Below are positions 25,281 to 34,104 of a stretch of DNA of 44,704 bases, in pieces. The stretch's first letter is position 1. Each line of letters opens with the position of its first letter. This DNA comes from DAOTXN01 sp034435435 (lineage in GTDB: Bacteria > Chloroflexota > Anaerolineae > S140-20). Under the pieces are notes generated by a model. The model was given only the letters and a program-made list of their open reading frames with translations, had not been told where the DNA came from and made no database searches. Both the position numbers and the translations under genes were made by a program. The stretch is from positions 1 through 44,704 of the forward strand of contig DAOTXN010000147.1 of assembly GCA_034435435.1 (NCBI GenBank), in the 5' to 3' direction.

Positions 25281-25792
25281 AGCTCGATCACCTCACCCCA
25301 GCGGTAATCGGGTTTCAGCCTCCAATACCGCACACGGCCCTGACGTACCCTTTGGGCGCCTATCTCGCACAATCTTTGCGCCAGTTGATCCAGGATGGTT
25401 TGAAAAAAACCACTCTGGTCATACAAGATGATAGCGTCTTGAGTCAAGTCCAGGTAAAGAGGCGTAAAGCTTTGCGCCTCCTCGGGCGTCTTGATTTTGG
25501 TTGAAAAGTCGGTGTGAATTCCCTGACGGTGCAGGGAGATCAAATGGGGCCAAAGTTCATCTTCAATCTCTACCAGAAGGCGATTGCGGGCGCGGCGTGA
25601 CGCGGGCAGTTCCCTGGCGACGATGAACAAGTCTACGTCGGAGGTGAACGTGTGCTCGCTCCGCGCTACCGAGCCGTACAACACGACGGAGACCAGGCGC
25701 TCGCCGAAATGGCGTTTCAGCGCCTCGGTGTAGGCCTGGGCCGCTTCTAACGCTGACCAGGCGCCCCTGTTTGGGTCCTGTGGCACAGACAT
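25277..25792 (-). CDS. Minimal nucleotidyltransferase (MNT)
   Basis: A 171-residue nucleotidyltransferase of the pol-beta superfamily. The core motif is VVLYGSVARSEHTFTSDVD, with GS and the D-x-D metal ligands (SDVDLFIV). The third acidic residue is probably in GIHTDFSTK. MNT proteins of this type transfer AMP to a HEPN partner, and the HEPN gene follows with an ATGA overlap. It is longer than the smallest MNTs (about 100 residues) and has a C-terminal helical extension. The ATG at 25792 follows TTGAGGAATGCC; an in-frame TTG at 25804 is less likely. It is the first gene of the five-gene minus-strand operon. Confidence 0.85.
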   Translation of the reverse strand: MSVPQDPNRGAWSALEAAQAYTEALKRHFGERLVSVVLYGSVARSEHTFTSDVDLFIVARELPASRRARNRLLVEIEDELWPHLISLHRQGIHTDFSTKIKTPEEAQSFTPLYLDLTQDAIILYDQSGFFQTILDQLAQRLCEIGAQRVRQGRVRYWRLKPDYRWGEVIEL

Positions 25793-25831
25793 GGCATTCC
25801 TCAACGGGGATCATTCCCTTGTTCTCGGACC

Positions 25832-25860
25832 AATGTACCCTGCTTGGCTCGAGATGTCAA
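25832..25860 (-). promoter_or_regulatory. Consensus promoter of the MNT operon
   Basis: On the minus strand TTGACA (25855-25860) and TACATT (25832-25837) are 17 bases apart. Transcription would start near 25825, giving a 30-base leader to the MNT gene. It separates this operon from the CRISPR effector operon upstream, so the two can be expressed independently. Confidence 0.75.
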
Positions 25861-25882
25861 GTCTGGCAGCGCCCGGACAAGC

Positions 25883-26022
25883 GGTAGAGAGCAGCGTTAG
25901 CCCGCTGCGCTGGGCTGGTCGACGATGGCGGCGGTGGCCATCAGGATGGCGTCTATTTCGGCCTGGGCCGGCGGCCCGGCCGGCAGGGCGAGGGTGGCGG
26001 GGATGCGGCGGCGGCGGAGTAT
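25883..26022 (-). pseudogene. Decayed 5' fragment of an RQC-minor gene
   Basis: Read on the minus strand from about 26022, this stretch gives ILRRRRIPATLALPAG and then PPAQAEIDAILMATAAIV, clearly related to the start of the RQC gene at 24844 (PPAQDEINAILMAADAIV). The start codon is ATA instead of ATG, a frameshift leads to a stop at 25897-25899, and nucleotide similarity continues past it (AGCGGGCTAACGCTG versus AGCGGGTTGACACTG). It begins 3 bases after the stop of the large RAMP gene and retains GAGG upstream. An ancestral RQC gene therefore sat at the end of the CRISPR operon. Confidence 0.8.
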
Positions 26023-26025
26023 GCC

Positions 26026-28269
26026 TCAGTTTTTGATGCCCCGCACATTTTCGGCTTGCGGGCGACCTTGGTAGCTGCCAACTGTGTAACTCACTCTCTG
26101 CCCTACCTGCAACGATTTTCGCCCTGAGCCGACAATACCGCTGTGGTGAACACGGATTTCGCTGCCATCTTCCTGGGTAATAGAACCGATACCCCGATCA
26201 TCTAACCATTTCTTGACCACTCCGATCTTGGTTGCTGAAGAGGTCGTCTGTTTTATTTGTTCTCTTACCGGCGTGGGCGATTTGACCGGTTGCCCAGCGA
26301 CTGCAGCCAGGGGGTCGGGTAGCACAGGCCGATGCCTGAACCTTTCAAGCTCCATGTACTCTGTTTGCTGGGGCCCAGGCCACTCGAGTATCTTTAACAG
26401 CATTTGAATCCGTGGTACACCCGCCAAAGATGATGCGTTATTGCGCTCGTTCTGGTCCATGTGCGCCAGGACATATCGATCGAATGCCTGGATAAAGCAT
26501 TGGGTATCATCTGGCGTTTCTGCCCTGTGCCACACGGGAAGGATTTGGGCCTTCTCATTTTTACTGAACAGGCAGCTATAGCGACCCATTTCCTCTTTAC
26601 GAGCACTCAAATACAGTGTGGGTTGGAGATGGGCAGAACCCATGCCCAGCGGCTTGCCCATGCCCAGTTTGTGGCGATACTGCTTGTCCGCCTCACCTGG
26701 CAACGTCAAGGCCCAGAGCAAAGCCCCTAGCTCGAAATCGCGCAGGTTCTCAAAATGGATATGAAACTTGAAAGCCACTTTCGACCTGACCGGCTTGATG
26801 CGAGTGTATTGTTTGGGGTGGTCTGTCAATGCCTCCTGATCGAACTCTTGAATATCGTTTAAATTGACATTGCCCCGATGCCAGTAGAGTTTGTGGCCAC
26901 GAATGGTTGTTTTGTGAGGCGGGGGACTGGCATAGTGATCTAGTTGACTTTTATCATCTGGTTCTTGTTGAGTCAGGTAGTGCTGAAAACTAGTTGGCTT
27001 GGGCGAGCCAAGGATCTTTGGCGTGATTGGGTGTTGAGCCGTCCATTCAGCTTGCGCCGCAGGTTCTGACCGTGCATCAGTAATTATGACTCGGCCAGCG
27101 CAGGCGCGATCTTTTACAGGAATGGCATCACTCTTGGTGTAGCCAAAGATAGCCTCGGCCAAATCCCGCTCCGACTCTTTCCGGAGGTCAGGAGGGAGCA
27201 AATCAAGTGGGCTGTTCGGGTAGGGAAGCCGAAACATCTTGGTCGGACCGAAAAAGACCAGTTCACCGGCAACATCGAGCAGATAGAAAAGCGGATCACC
27301 GTCACTCAGTAGTTTTCGTGTGCCTGTACCCAGCCCGCGCGTGAGATCGCGATCTTCCTGGTAGATTTGCCACATCTCGTCAGAAATGGGCACCCATTTG
27401 GCCGAAGGATCTGGCTCAAAGATGACACAGTGCCAATGTTTTTCGTGTCTTCCACCCATATGACCAGATTCGATCAGCGTACCAGGTACCATGCCAGGGG
27501 GTGCACTATGACTTCCGTGGCGAGCCGTTACCCTAGTAGTGATAGCGATATCAAGAATCAAGTCTCCCGGGCCTCGTTGACCACGGTTTTGAGATCCTCG
27601 AGAAGCGGGCTCTACAAACACATCGTAGACCCTTTGTGTCCCTCGTGACTCTCCCGTAATAGATCGGACGTTGTTGTACTCCACGTGTACGAACGATTCA
27701 CCGTTGTGCTCACTTACCGGTTGAATGGCCCACCCATTTGGGGTTTTCTTGAGATAGCCACCCTTGAGACGTGGAGAAGGATAGTCTAGATGCGTGGTCG
27801 GTGGCGCAGCCTTGTTTTTGCCCAGCATTTGCTCTCGATACCAGATTCCTAATGATGAAGGATCGCCTACTGCACGGTAGATGAGCTGTTCGCTGGTGAC
27901 CCACTGTACTTTGCCGTAGCCCACGATTTCCACCAACGATCTGATCATGCCACGCAGAGTGCTGCCCGGAATTACTGGACATTGGCCATCCACAGAGAAG
28001 AACTGAGCTCTTTCGTCTTTTACTTCTTCCGGCAGCTCGTGGAACGGCTTGTCGCCCCAGGCCCTGAAAATCTCTGGACTCATACCTGCCCGGGTGTATA
28101 GAGGCGATTCCGTGGTGAGCAGACATTCGATGTAGCCCGTATACCCGGCATAGACGTCTTGAGGTGGAATGTCATCAACCGTAACCACTTTTTCCGGCAA
28201 TGGAATAAAGTTATAGGGCGCGTGGGCTGTGCGATTTGACTGCTTGGGACTCTTGTGTTTCGGATTCAT
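26026..28269 (-). CDS. Large RAMP protein (TIGR03986-like) with C-terminal cold-shock domain
   Basis: A 747-residue type III Cas7-group subunit. The N-terminal RAMP part (about 30-220) shows TGYIECLLTTESPLYTR and CPVIPGSTLRGMIRSLVE, a G-x-S-x-R-G loop typical of Cas7/RAMP proteins. A second RAMP portion is near residues 480-580 (FKFHIHFENLRDFELGALL, LGMGKPLGMG). In III-Dv complexes the equivalent is the Cas7 with a large insertion. The last 70 residues form a cold-shock/OB domain (VVKKWLDDRGIGSI, RVHHSGI, VGQRVSYTVG), which would add RNA binding and is not a standard part of the family as I know it. It starts one base after the csx19 stop and is last in the effector operon. Confidence 0.85.
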   Translation of the reverse strand: MNPKHKSPKQSNRTAHAPYNFIPLPEKVVTVDDIPPQDVYAGYTGYIECLLTTESPLYTRAGMSPEIFRAWGDKPFHELPEEVKDERAQFFSVDGQCPVIPGSTLRGMIRSLVEIVGYGKVQWVTSEQLIYRAVGDPSSLGIWYREQMLGKNKAAPPTTHLDYPSPRLKGGYLKKTPNGWAIQPVSEHNGESFVHVEYNNVRSITGESRGTQRVYDVFVEPASRGSQNRGQRGPGDLILDIAITTRVTARHGSHSAPPGMVPGTLIESGHMGGRHEKHWHCVIFEPDPSAKWVPISDEMWQIYQEDRDLTRGLGTGTRKLLSDGDPLFYLLDVAGELVFFGPTKMFRLPYPNSPLDLLPPDLRKESERDLAEAIFGYTKSDAIPVKDRACAGRVIITDARSEPAAQAEWTAQHPITPKILGSPKPTSFQHYLTQQEPDDKSQLDHYASPPPHKTTIRGHKLYWHRGNVNLNDIQEFDQEALTDHPKQYTRIKPVRSKVAFKFHIHFENLRDFELGALLWALTLPGEADKQYRHKLGMGKPLGMGSAHLQPTLYLSARKEEMGRYSCLFSKNEKAQILPVWHRAETPDDTQCFIQAFDRYVLAHMDQNERNNASSLAGVPRIQMLLKILEWPGPQQTEYMELERFRHRPVLPDPLAAVAGQPVKSPTPVREQIKQTTSSATKIGVVKKWLDDRGIGSITQEDGSEIRVHHSGIVGSGRKSLQVGQRVSYTVGSYQGRPQAENVRGIKN

Positions 28270-28270
28270 T

Positions 28271-28843
28271 TCACCCCTCCAATCCTACCAAACGGCTCAG
28301 GGCGATATATGCCTGGCCTTCCTCATCATAATCCACGTAATGGCGCACTTTGAGCGCCGGTCGTCGTTTCCCTTGCGGAATCACCGGCGGCGCGTGGCGC
28401 TGGCCCTGTTTCCCTTCCTGGAGCAGGGCGAAGCCGGTCTGTTGGTCTACTTTCACCGGGTTGCCCAGATGCCAGAGCAGGTGTCTCTCGTCTGGCAGCG
28501 CCTTCAATGTGAGGTGGGTATCTTTTATCAGACGAGCGACAAACCCCTTCTTCGTGCGCCAGACCAGCAGTTCTCCCGCCGGGCCAAAGATGCGCGCTTG
28601 CTGCAAGGTCACCGCCCGTAACGGCACGGCGACCGAGGGAAATTCTTTGGAATCGCTGAATACGTCGCTAGAAAGCGCCAAAGTCCCATCGGCCTGCCGC
28701 TTACCCCAGATGACGCCATCGTCGGCGTGGACGAGCAGCCAGGGCATCCCTTCATCCACTCGCTGCGTCAGCCAGGCGCGCGGGTCGCTAACCAATTCTG
28801 TCAGTTTTTCTTTGTCTATCGATATGCCATAGTGCTTGCTCAT
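28271..28843 (-). CDS. csx19: Csx19-family type III-D protein
   Basis: This 190-residue protein has the features and place of Csx19, a small subunit specific to type III-D/III-Dv complexes: an N-terminal part with WLLVHADDGVIWGK and a C-terminal ending with LKVRHYVDYDEEGQAYIALS. It follows the double-RAMP gene with an ATGA-type overlap (28840-28843) and precedes the large RAMP gene by one base. No enzymatic motif is visible; a structural role in the complex is expected from family knowledge. Confidence 0.75.
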   Translation of the reverse strand: MSKHYGISIDKEKLTELVSDPRAWLTQRVDEGMPWLLVHADDGVIWGKRQADGTLALSSDVFSDSKEFPSVAVPLRAVTLQQARIFGPAGELLVWRTKKGFVARLIKDTHLTLKALPDERHLLWHLGNPVKVDQQTGFALLQEGKQGQRHAPPVIPQGKRRPALKVRHYVDYDEEGQAYIALSRLVGLEG

Positions 28844-30282
28844 GCGTTCTGACCCTCCTTGTGAGCGTGGAATGCCGCCACGAAATCTTCCAGGGCTTGC
28901 GACGCACCATCGCCACCAAAGTGTAAGGTCTTATTCTCGCCCTGTGTCAATTCCCAGGTTGTGGTCTGCCCCGGCGTGCGCTGTGTCAACTTTGCCGAGC
29001 GGCCTGCCAGCCGCCCCCGCCCCACGCTGCTCTCACCACCCAGGGGCAGGTCGCCGGTCCACAGGTCTTTGAGCACCAGCAGCAACAGACCGATTTCCGC
29101 CGCTTGGGGCTGACGCAATTCCAGGTGGACACGCACTTGCGATCCCGGGCCGCCGAAGAGCGGCTGCTCGGAAAAGAGCGCCTGGGGATAGGCCCCGCCA
29201 GTAAAGCGGTCGATCTTGACCCGGCTCTGCACCAGGTCGAGATTACCTTTGACCTCGCTCTCATAAGTGACAATGCGGCTGCCCGCCGGTTTGTCCTCGC
29301 TCCCTTTGATGAGCGGGCCGAACATGCCGTTGACTAGGTCCTTGGCCTTGTCTTCCGGCAACAACGTATTGGCAATCCGCTGCGCCCGCGCCCGCACTGC
29401 ACCTGCCAGGCTGGTGCCGGACAGGATGGGAACCGGCTTCCTATTGCGCGGCGATTGCAGATGTACCATATCGGGGTCGTCAGGATCGCCGGAACTGGAG
29501 CGGATGAGCAGGGAGCTTTCCAGCGCAAAGGTTGCATCAAGGGTGAAGCGGACGCGATTATCGGGCAATGCTTGCGCGTCGTCCCCCAACAGGTCGCAGA
29601 TCTTTTCGCCACGCATCTCACCGGTGGCGTCGTTGTTCAACCAGGCCAAAAGCCCTTGCTTCGTCGTGACCGGGTAGCGCCGCACGCGCCACTCGGCGAC
29701 CTTGCACTGCCCCAATCCGCGACGTTTGCGCATTCCCAGGCCGATTTCGCCGCACTCGAGGCCGTGCAGGGCCAGGGCCAGGCTTTGCAGCAAGTCGGCG
29801 CCCCGGTTGTCCTCCGAAAGCAGCAACTCCAAAGAGAGTTCGAACGTCGTCCCGGCTTGAAGCAACTCGATGTCGTACTTTTTCTTATCCGCAGCAGTGC
29901 GAGTTTTGGCCTCGAGGGCCACGCCGTCGCGGATTTCGACGCCCGGCGTCTCGCCCAGGGCATCGTCCACCAGCAGCCAACTCTGCACACTTTCGTTGCC
30001 GCGCACCGTGCCGAAGAGTTGTCGCGCCCGATCATTGGGGCGCTCGGCGCCGCCGTAGCCGTGTTCTGCCTCACGCACGTAGGCGCGCAGCGCGCCCGCA
30101 ATGGACGTGCCAGTGAGCAACGGTTTGCCCGTCACACTATCCAACAGCAAGGGCATATCGGTGAGCGCCTCGGCATCCCCGTTGCCAAGATGCGCCGGAG
30201 TTTCCAATACCAACGTACCCTGGATAAGCACCCGCTCAATGATCTTACGCCCGGCGCGTCCTTCTACTTCATAGCCATTCAT
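28840..30282 (-). CDS. Double RAMP (Cas7-2x-like) protein
   Basis: This 480-residue protein contains two Cas7/Csm3-type units. The first has VLIQGTLVLETPAHLGNGD and KPLLTGTSIAGALRAYV. The second has RFTLDATFALESSLLIRS and KPVPILSGTSLAGAVRARA, with the RAMP-type loop GTS-x-AGA-x-RA in both. Duplicated Cas7 units in one chain are characteristic of III-Dv effector complexes, where they form the target-cleaving backbone. An acidic residue in the loop between the strands (GNGDAEALTD, SSGDPDDPD) could serve in RNA cleavage. It overlaps its neighbours by four bases at both ends. Confidence 0.8.
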   Translation of the reverse strand: MNGYEVEGRAGRKIIERVLIQGTLVLETPAHLGNGDAEALTDMPLLLDSVTGKPLLTGTSIAGALRAYVREAEHGYGGAERPNDRARQLFGTVRGNESVQSWLLVDDALGETPGVEIRDGVALEAKTRTAADKKKYDIELLQAGTTFELSLELLLSEDNRGADLLQSLALALHGLECGEIGLGMRKRRGLGQCKVAEWRVRRYPVTTKQGLLAWLNNDATGEMRGEKICDLLGDDAQALPDNRVRFTLDATFALESSLLIRSSSGDPDDPDMVHLQSPRNRKPVPILSGTSLAGAVRARAQRIANTLLPEDKAKDLVNGMFGPLIKGSEDKPAGSRIVTYESEVKGNLDLVQSRVKIDRFTGGAYPQALFSEQPLFGGPGSQVRVHLELRQPQAAEIGLLLLVLKDLWTGDLPLGGESSVGRGRLAGRSAKLTQRTPGQTTTWELTQGENKTLHFGGDGASQALEDFVAAFHAHKEGQNA

Positions 30283-31889
30283 GCGCCCACCTCCTGGTCA
30301 GGTTTCTGGTTCTGGCGGATCGCCTTTTTCATCACACCATCAATGAGCCGCGCTGTGTATTTCACCCGCAATTCGGGCGTGAACGCCGCCCGCTGACCTG
30401 CGACGGGGGATAAAGACTGTCCTTTTAAGAGTTGTTGCTGGATGTCTTGCTCCTGCAGCCGGGCCTCGAGCCAGGTCAGCAGGGGAAGGCCCGCCACGCG
30501 CGCCTCCTCGAATTGCCCCTTCGCGCCCTTGAGGGCGGCCAGGTGCACGCGAATGGGAGTCAGATCCCCTTCCCGCAGCGCTTGGCGCGCTGCGTTGCGC
30601 ACCCGCGAAAGCTGCGCGTTCTGTGGCTGGCGCGAGATTTGGATGCCGCTGATGGCAGCCGTCAGGCCCCGTTCCAACAGGTTTACCAAGTGGTTTTGGG
30701 CCATCCGCTGTGCCAATGCCAGACCTTCCTCAGAAAGGTTTGCCTTGGACGTTAATGCTTGACGCGCCCATGGTCCCCAGGCTACAGTATTCGCCGTGTG
30801 CCAGTTGACCGCGATGCGCCCAAACCCCTCGGCTCGTCGCTCGCCGATACCGGCTGCGACGAGATCGCGTAGTTGTTCAGCATCTACCTGCGCCGCGTCA
30901 TAGACAAAGACGCTGCCCGCTTGCAAGACCCAGGTTTGCTCCAGCGGTAACCCCCACTTGCGGTTAAAGCCGCCCACCAATCCCACGCGCTGATACTTGC
31001 GCCGGGCCTGCAGGTCTGGCAAGTCTAACAAGTCAGCCAGCATCCCATCCATATCGGCGCTGAACTGCCCGTCTGACCCGCGCAGGATGGCATCGCTCAG
31101 CAACGTGACGATGACCACGTCACCCGGCGCAGCAGCGGGTGCGTATTCCGTCCAGTTTTCAACCAGGGCCAGTGTTTCTATTTGTACGTGACCATAGCCG
31201 GCCGTGTGCGCGCCGCCCAAGAAGAGATCGGGATTCCCTGCTAGCAAGGTGTGCAGCAGCTCCAGGTCAAAGTCATCCGGCGCGATGATGGCGCCGCCCA
31301 GCACTTCCCCCGCCGCCAACGCATCGTAGCGATAGACCTTGTTTTCCTCGGTGCGGGTGTTCGCTTTGACCAGCGCGATGTGGACGTTTACCTCACGCGC
31401 AGGAGTGTAGAACTTTGTTTGTGGCGGCTCAGGTTCTTTGCCGACAGCAAGCGCTTCCAGTGCTTCCTCGGCGGATAGTTGGGGCGCTTCGGGCATGGTC
31501 AAAACGCAAAAATCGGCATTCTTGGGCGGTTTGGGTTGCTGCAATTGAATGGACGCATCCACTGCCCAGTCGTAGAATGTCCCGCTATCATCTCCCGCCA
31601 AATCCTTCTCCGTGAACCACGAAAGAGGGCGAGGCAAAAGCCGTTTCCCTTCGGGAGCAGGATAGGCATTGAGGAAAGCCACTGTGCCATCCAGAAACAA
31701 CGCACGAGTCTCGGCGTTTTTCGCCAAGTCGCCCGGTTCCTCATCTCGCAAATAGCGCGCGACCACCGCACCGCGCAGGGCGCTGCCCGGCACAAAGGGC
31801 AGGCCGATGGCGCTGTTCTCCTCGCCGGTTTCGGCTTGGGAGACCAGCACCGGTTCCAGCAAACGTAATTGATAGGTCAGGGCTTTCAT
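30279..31889 (-). CDS. csx10: Csx10-like RAMP with helical C-terminal region
   Basis: This 536-residue protein begins with a RAMP domain (LTYQLRLLEPVLVSQAETG, LPFVPGSALRGAVVARYL), consistent with Csx10, the Cas5-group subunit of type III-D. A central part has VHIALVKANTRTEENKVYRYDAL. The last 170 residues (about 365-536) are predicted mainly helical (LAQRMAQNHLVNLLERGLTA, IRVHLAALKGAKGQFEEAR). No separate small-subunit (cas11) gene exists in the operon, so this helical part may supply it, as in the Cas7-Cas5-Cas11 fusion of III-Dv systems. Coupled to neighbours by four-base overlaps. Confidence 0.75.
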   Translation of the reverse strand: MKALTYQLRLLEPVLVSQAETGEENSAIGLPFVPGSALRGAVVARYLRDEEPGDLAKNAETRALFLDGTVAFLNAYPAPEGKRLLPRPLSWFTEKDLAGDDSGTFYDWAVDASIQLQQPKPPKNADFCVLTMPEAPQLSAEEALEALAVGKEPEPPQTKFYTPAREVNVHIALVKANTRTEENKVYRYDALAAGEVLGGAIIAPDDFDLELLHTLLAGNPDLFLGGAHTAGYGHVQIETLALVENWTEYAPAAAPGDVVIVTLLSDAILRGSDGQFSADMDGMLADLLDLPDLQARRKYQRVGLVGGFNRKWGLPLEQTWVLQAGSVFVYDAAQVDAEQLRDLVAAGIGERRAEGFGRIAVNWHTANTVAWGPWARQALTSKANLSEEGLALAQRMAQNHLVNLLERGLTAAISGIQISRQPQNAQLSRVRNAARQALREGDLTPIRVHLAALKGAKGQFEEARVAGLPLLTWLEARLQEQDIQQQLLKGQSLSPVAGQRAAFTPELRVKYTARLIDGVMKKAIRQNQKPDQEVGA

Positions 31890-32554
31890 CCTTGCACCGC
31901 CTTTCGGAAGCTCGCAAAATGAGTTTCGGTCAGCGGTTCACCGCCCGGGGCAAAGAGCTCCGCCTGCACCCGCCCGCGCCCACGATTGCGCCCGGTGCCG
32001 ACACGTCGCAGCGCTTTGACCGTGGCTGCGAGCAGGGCCAGATCGTCAGAGTTCGGCTCTTCGCTGAAGATGAGTTGCGCACTGAACACGATATCGCGGA
32101 GGATGACCCGCATCGTGCGCAGCGTCTCTTTGCGCGGCGCGCCGCTCTCGTCCATCGCGGTCTGGCGGCGTAGCGTGGTCAACATGTCGAGCACATCGCT
32201 GCGCGTCAGAGTCTTTTTCTCGATGTCACGGGACAAGGCCGCCTGTAAGTCGCGCGGCAGGCGGGCCGGACCAACACGCATGATGGCTTCTCCTTCCAAC
32301 CGCGCCCCGCTCTGACCAAAGAGGCGGGTTGCAGCCCGTTGCCAGCGCGTTTTTTGATCTGGGAGGGCTTTACTCAGGGCATGGACCAGATCGTCGCACT
32401 CTGCGCCCAAGACGCCCTTGAGCGCGCGCCCACCGAGATAGGGTAGGCCGACGGCGTCGTGTTGTACCTCCACATCCACCAGACCGGCCACGCCATCGCC
32501 GCGCCCAAAGGTAGCATCACTCAAGAGGGTCAGTTTGAGTTGATAGACTTTCAT
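31886..32554 (-). CDS. Cas7/Csm3-like RAMP protein
   Basis: A single RAMP domain of 222 residues: VYQLKLTLLSDATFGRGDG, then VGLPYLGGRALKGVLGAEC as the glycine-rich RAMP loop, and a C-terminal VGTGRNRGRGRVQAEL glycine-rich segment. Such a protein forms one backbone position of a type III complex. It sits directly after cas10 and before csx10 with ATGA overlaps on both sides. In III-Dv it may be the equivalent of the Cas7 part of the Cas7-Cas5-Cas11 fusion, here still a separate gene; this is an inference from gene order. Confidence 0.8.
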   Translation of the reverse strand: MKVYQLKLTLLSDATFGRGDGVAGLVDVEVQHDAVGLPYLGGRALKGVLGAECDDLVHALSKALPDQKTRWQRAATRLFGQSGARLEGEAIMRVGPARLPRDLQAALSRDIEKKTLTRSDVLDMLTTLRRQTAMDESGAPRKETLRTMRVILRDIVFSAQLIFSEEPNSDDLALLAATVKALRRVGTGRNRGRGRVQAELFAPGGEPLTETHFASFRKAVQG

Positions 32555-34062
32555 CGTGTTATTTCCTCCTCCAATGGGACAAAAAAGTCCAGCGCCTCCA
32601 CTGCGTCAAAGTAGCCGCAGCGCCCTCCTTGCCAGCCCTGCCCCGCCATCATGGGCAGGCTGCTGATTTCCGGTAGACGTTTCAGATCGGGATACGCGGC
32701 GAGGAAATGCTGCACCGCCTCACGCCCGCCACGCAACGCCTCCCGCAGTGCTTTGACCTTGTTGCGCCGTCCGGCCCAGGAGCCATCTCCATCCTGGAAG
32801 GCCGCCATGATCCGTGTAAAAGTTTCCCATGAGCGCCAATCGCCATTGGGTGGATTTAGCCGCACCGGGCGCATGAGCAGGCTATCGTCATGCACGGTGT
32901 ATTCGCGCTCTCGCACCTCTTTCAACGGCAGCACCAGCCCACTCACGGCAAAGTGCCAATCCAGGGCAGTCAAGCGATCTTTGCCGATATAGCCTTTGGC
33001 CGAGGCTGCCAACGCTTCGGCCAGTTCGTAGGCGCGGGAGAAGGGATAGTGCGATTTGACCACAGCCACACCCGCGCGGGCGTGCGCCTGTTCCTTGTCG
33101 GAAAGGATCTGCTCCGAGAAGACCCGCAGATAGTGCGCGGCGACTGCTAGACCCAGCCGCCCTTCGCAGACGAAGGTGACGTCATCCCCGCCAAAGACGA
33201 TGGGGCGGAAGGGCAAATGATCCACTCCCTTCTTATGCGGGCAAGGCACACGACCTCGTATGCGTTTGCTCACTTGGCCCTTCTCATCCTCAACCTCTTT
33301 GACCGCATCAAACAGTAAATCTACGGTGCTGGCAAGGGCTTTATCCGCTGCTGCTTTTACCGAGTTGGAGAAATTTTTCAACGCCTCACAGTAGTCCTCG
33401 TCGCTCCTTCCCACCAATCCCTGGATACGCTCGCCCATACGGTTGCCGTCGGTGTGGATGATGGCCAAGTAACTGGATTCACCCTTGGTCCCAAAATCAC
33501 CGAAATCATAGACAAATTCATAGCCCTGCTCGGTGAGCCTGGATAACTTTCGGCGAAGCTGGGCTTTGCCGTCTTCAGTTGCGCGTAGTTTGGCTTGCAC
33601 CTCGGCGGAAATCAGTTGCCCATCGTCGTTGGTGCCGACTGCCGGCGCGCCGGTGTAGACGCAGGCAGCGGTGACGCCCAGGCCCAGGAGCGGCGTGGAT
33701 GGGCGGCGGTTCAGTTTGCGTTGGGCCAGTTTGCCACGCAACGCCTGGTGCGTATCGCGCAACTGCCCCGACGCGAAAGTCTGCCGCGCTACGACCAGTT
33801 GCAGGCCGGGCGCGTCTTTGAGCGCCTGGTAGGTCAGCTCGCGAGCAAAGGTGTCCGCCTGTACCTCGGTATCAAAGAGCAACATGGCGTTGCCGCCGCC
33901 GGTGTAGACACGCTGTTCCGGCGTGGTCCGCGCCGCGACCCAATCCTCTGTGGCCTGGCGCACCAACTCCGAAGCGCCGATGTTCTGAGCCAGTTGGTTG
34001 CTGCCAAAGATGTAGTTCTGGATGCCGGAAGCTTCCACCAATAACAATGTTTTCTCTGTCAT
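32551..34062 (-). CDS. cas10: Cas10, GGDD-type cyclase subunit without HD domain
   Basis: This 503-residue protein is the signalling subunit of the type III complex. The first palm-like part carries YLAIIHTDGNRMGE near residue 217 and the second palm carries GGDD at residues 291-294 (PIVFGGDDVTF), the site for making cyclic oligoadenylates from ATP. There is no N-terminal HD nuclease; the protein begins with TLLLVEASGIQNYIFGSNQL. So signalling should be intact while single-strand DNA cleavage by Cas10 should be absent. CARF-protein genes on both sides of the operon agree with this. ATG 34062 follows AAGGAGGGATG; the ATG three bases upstream is an alternative. Confidence 0.9.
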   Translation of the reverse strand: MTEKTLLLVEASGIQNYIFGSNQLAQNIGASELVRQATEDWVAARTTPEQRVYTGGGNAMLLFDTEVQADTFARELTYQALKDAPGLQLVVARQTFASGQLRDTHQALRGKLAQRKLNRRPSTPLLGLGVTAACVYTGAPAVGTNDDGQLISAEVQAKLRATEDGKAQLRRKLSRLTEQGYEFVYDFGDFGTKGESSYLAIIHTDGNRMGERIQGLVGRSDEDYCEALKNFSNSVKAAADKALASTVDLLFDAVKEVEDEKGQVSKRIRGRVPCPHKKGVDHLPFRPIVFGGDDVTFVCEGRLGLAVAAHYLRVFSEQILSDKEQAHARAGVAVVKSHYPFSRAYELAEALAASAKGYIGKDRLTALDWHFAVSGLVLPLKEVREREYTVHDDSLLMRPVRLNPPNGDWRSWETFTRIMAAFQDGDGSWAGRRNKVKALREALRGGREAVQHFLAAYPDLKRLPEISSLPMMAGQGWQGGRCGYFDAVEALDFFVPLEEEITR

Positions 34063-34104
34063 CATCCCTCCTTGAATGAATGAACGAGAAAGCGAGTGAG
34101 CCAA

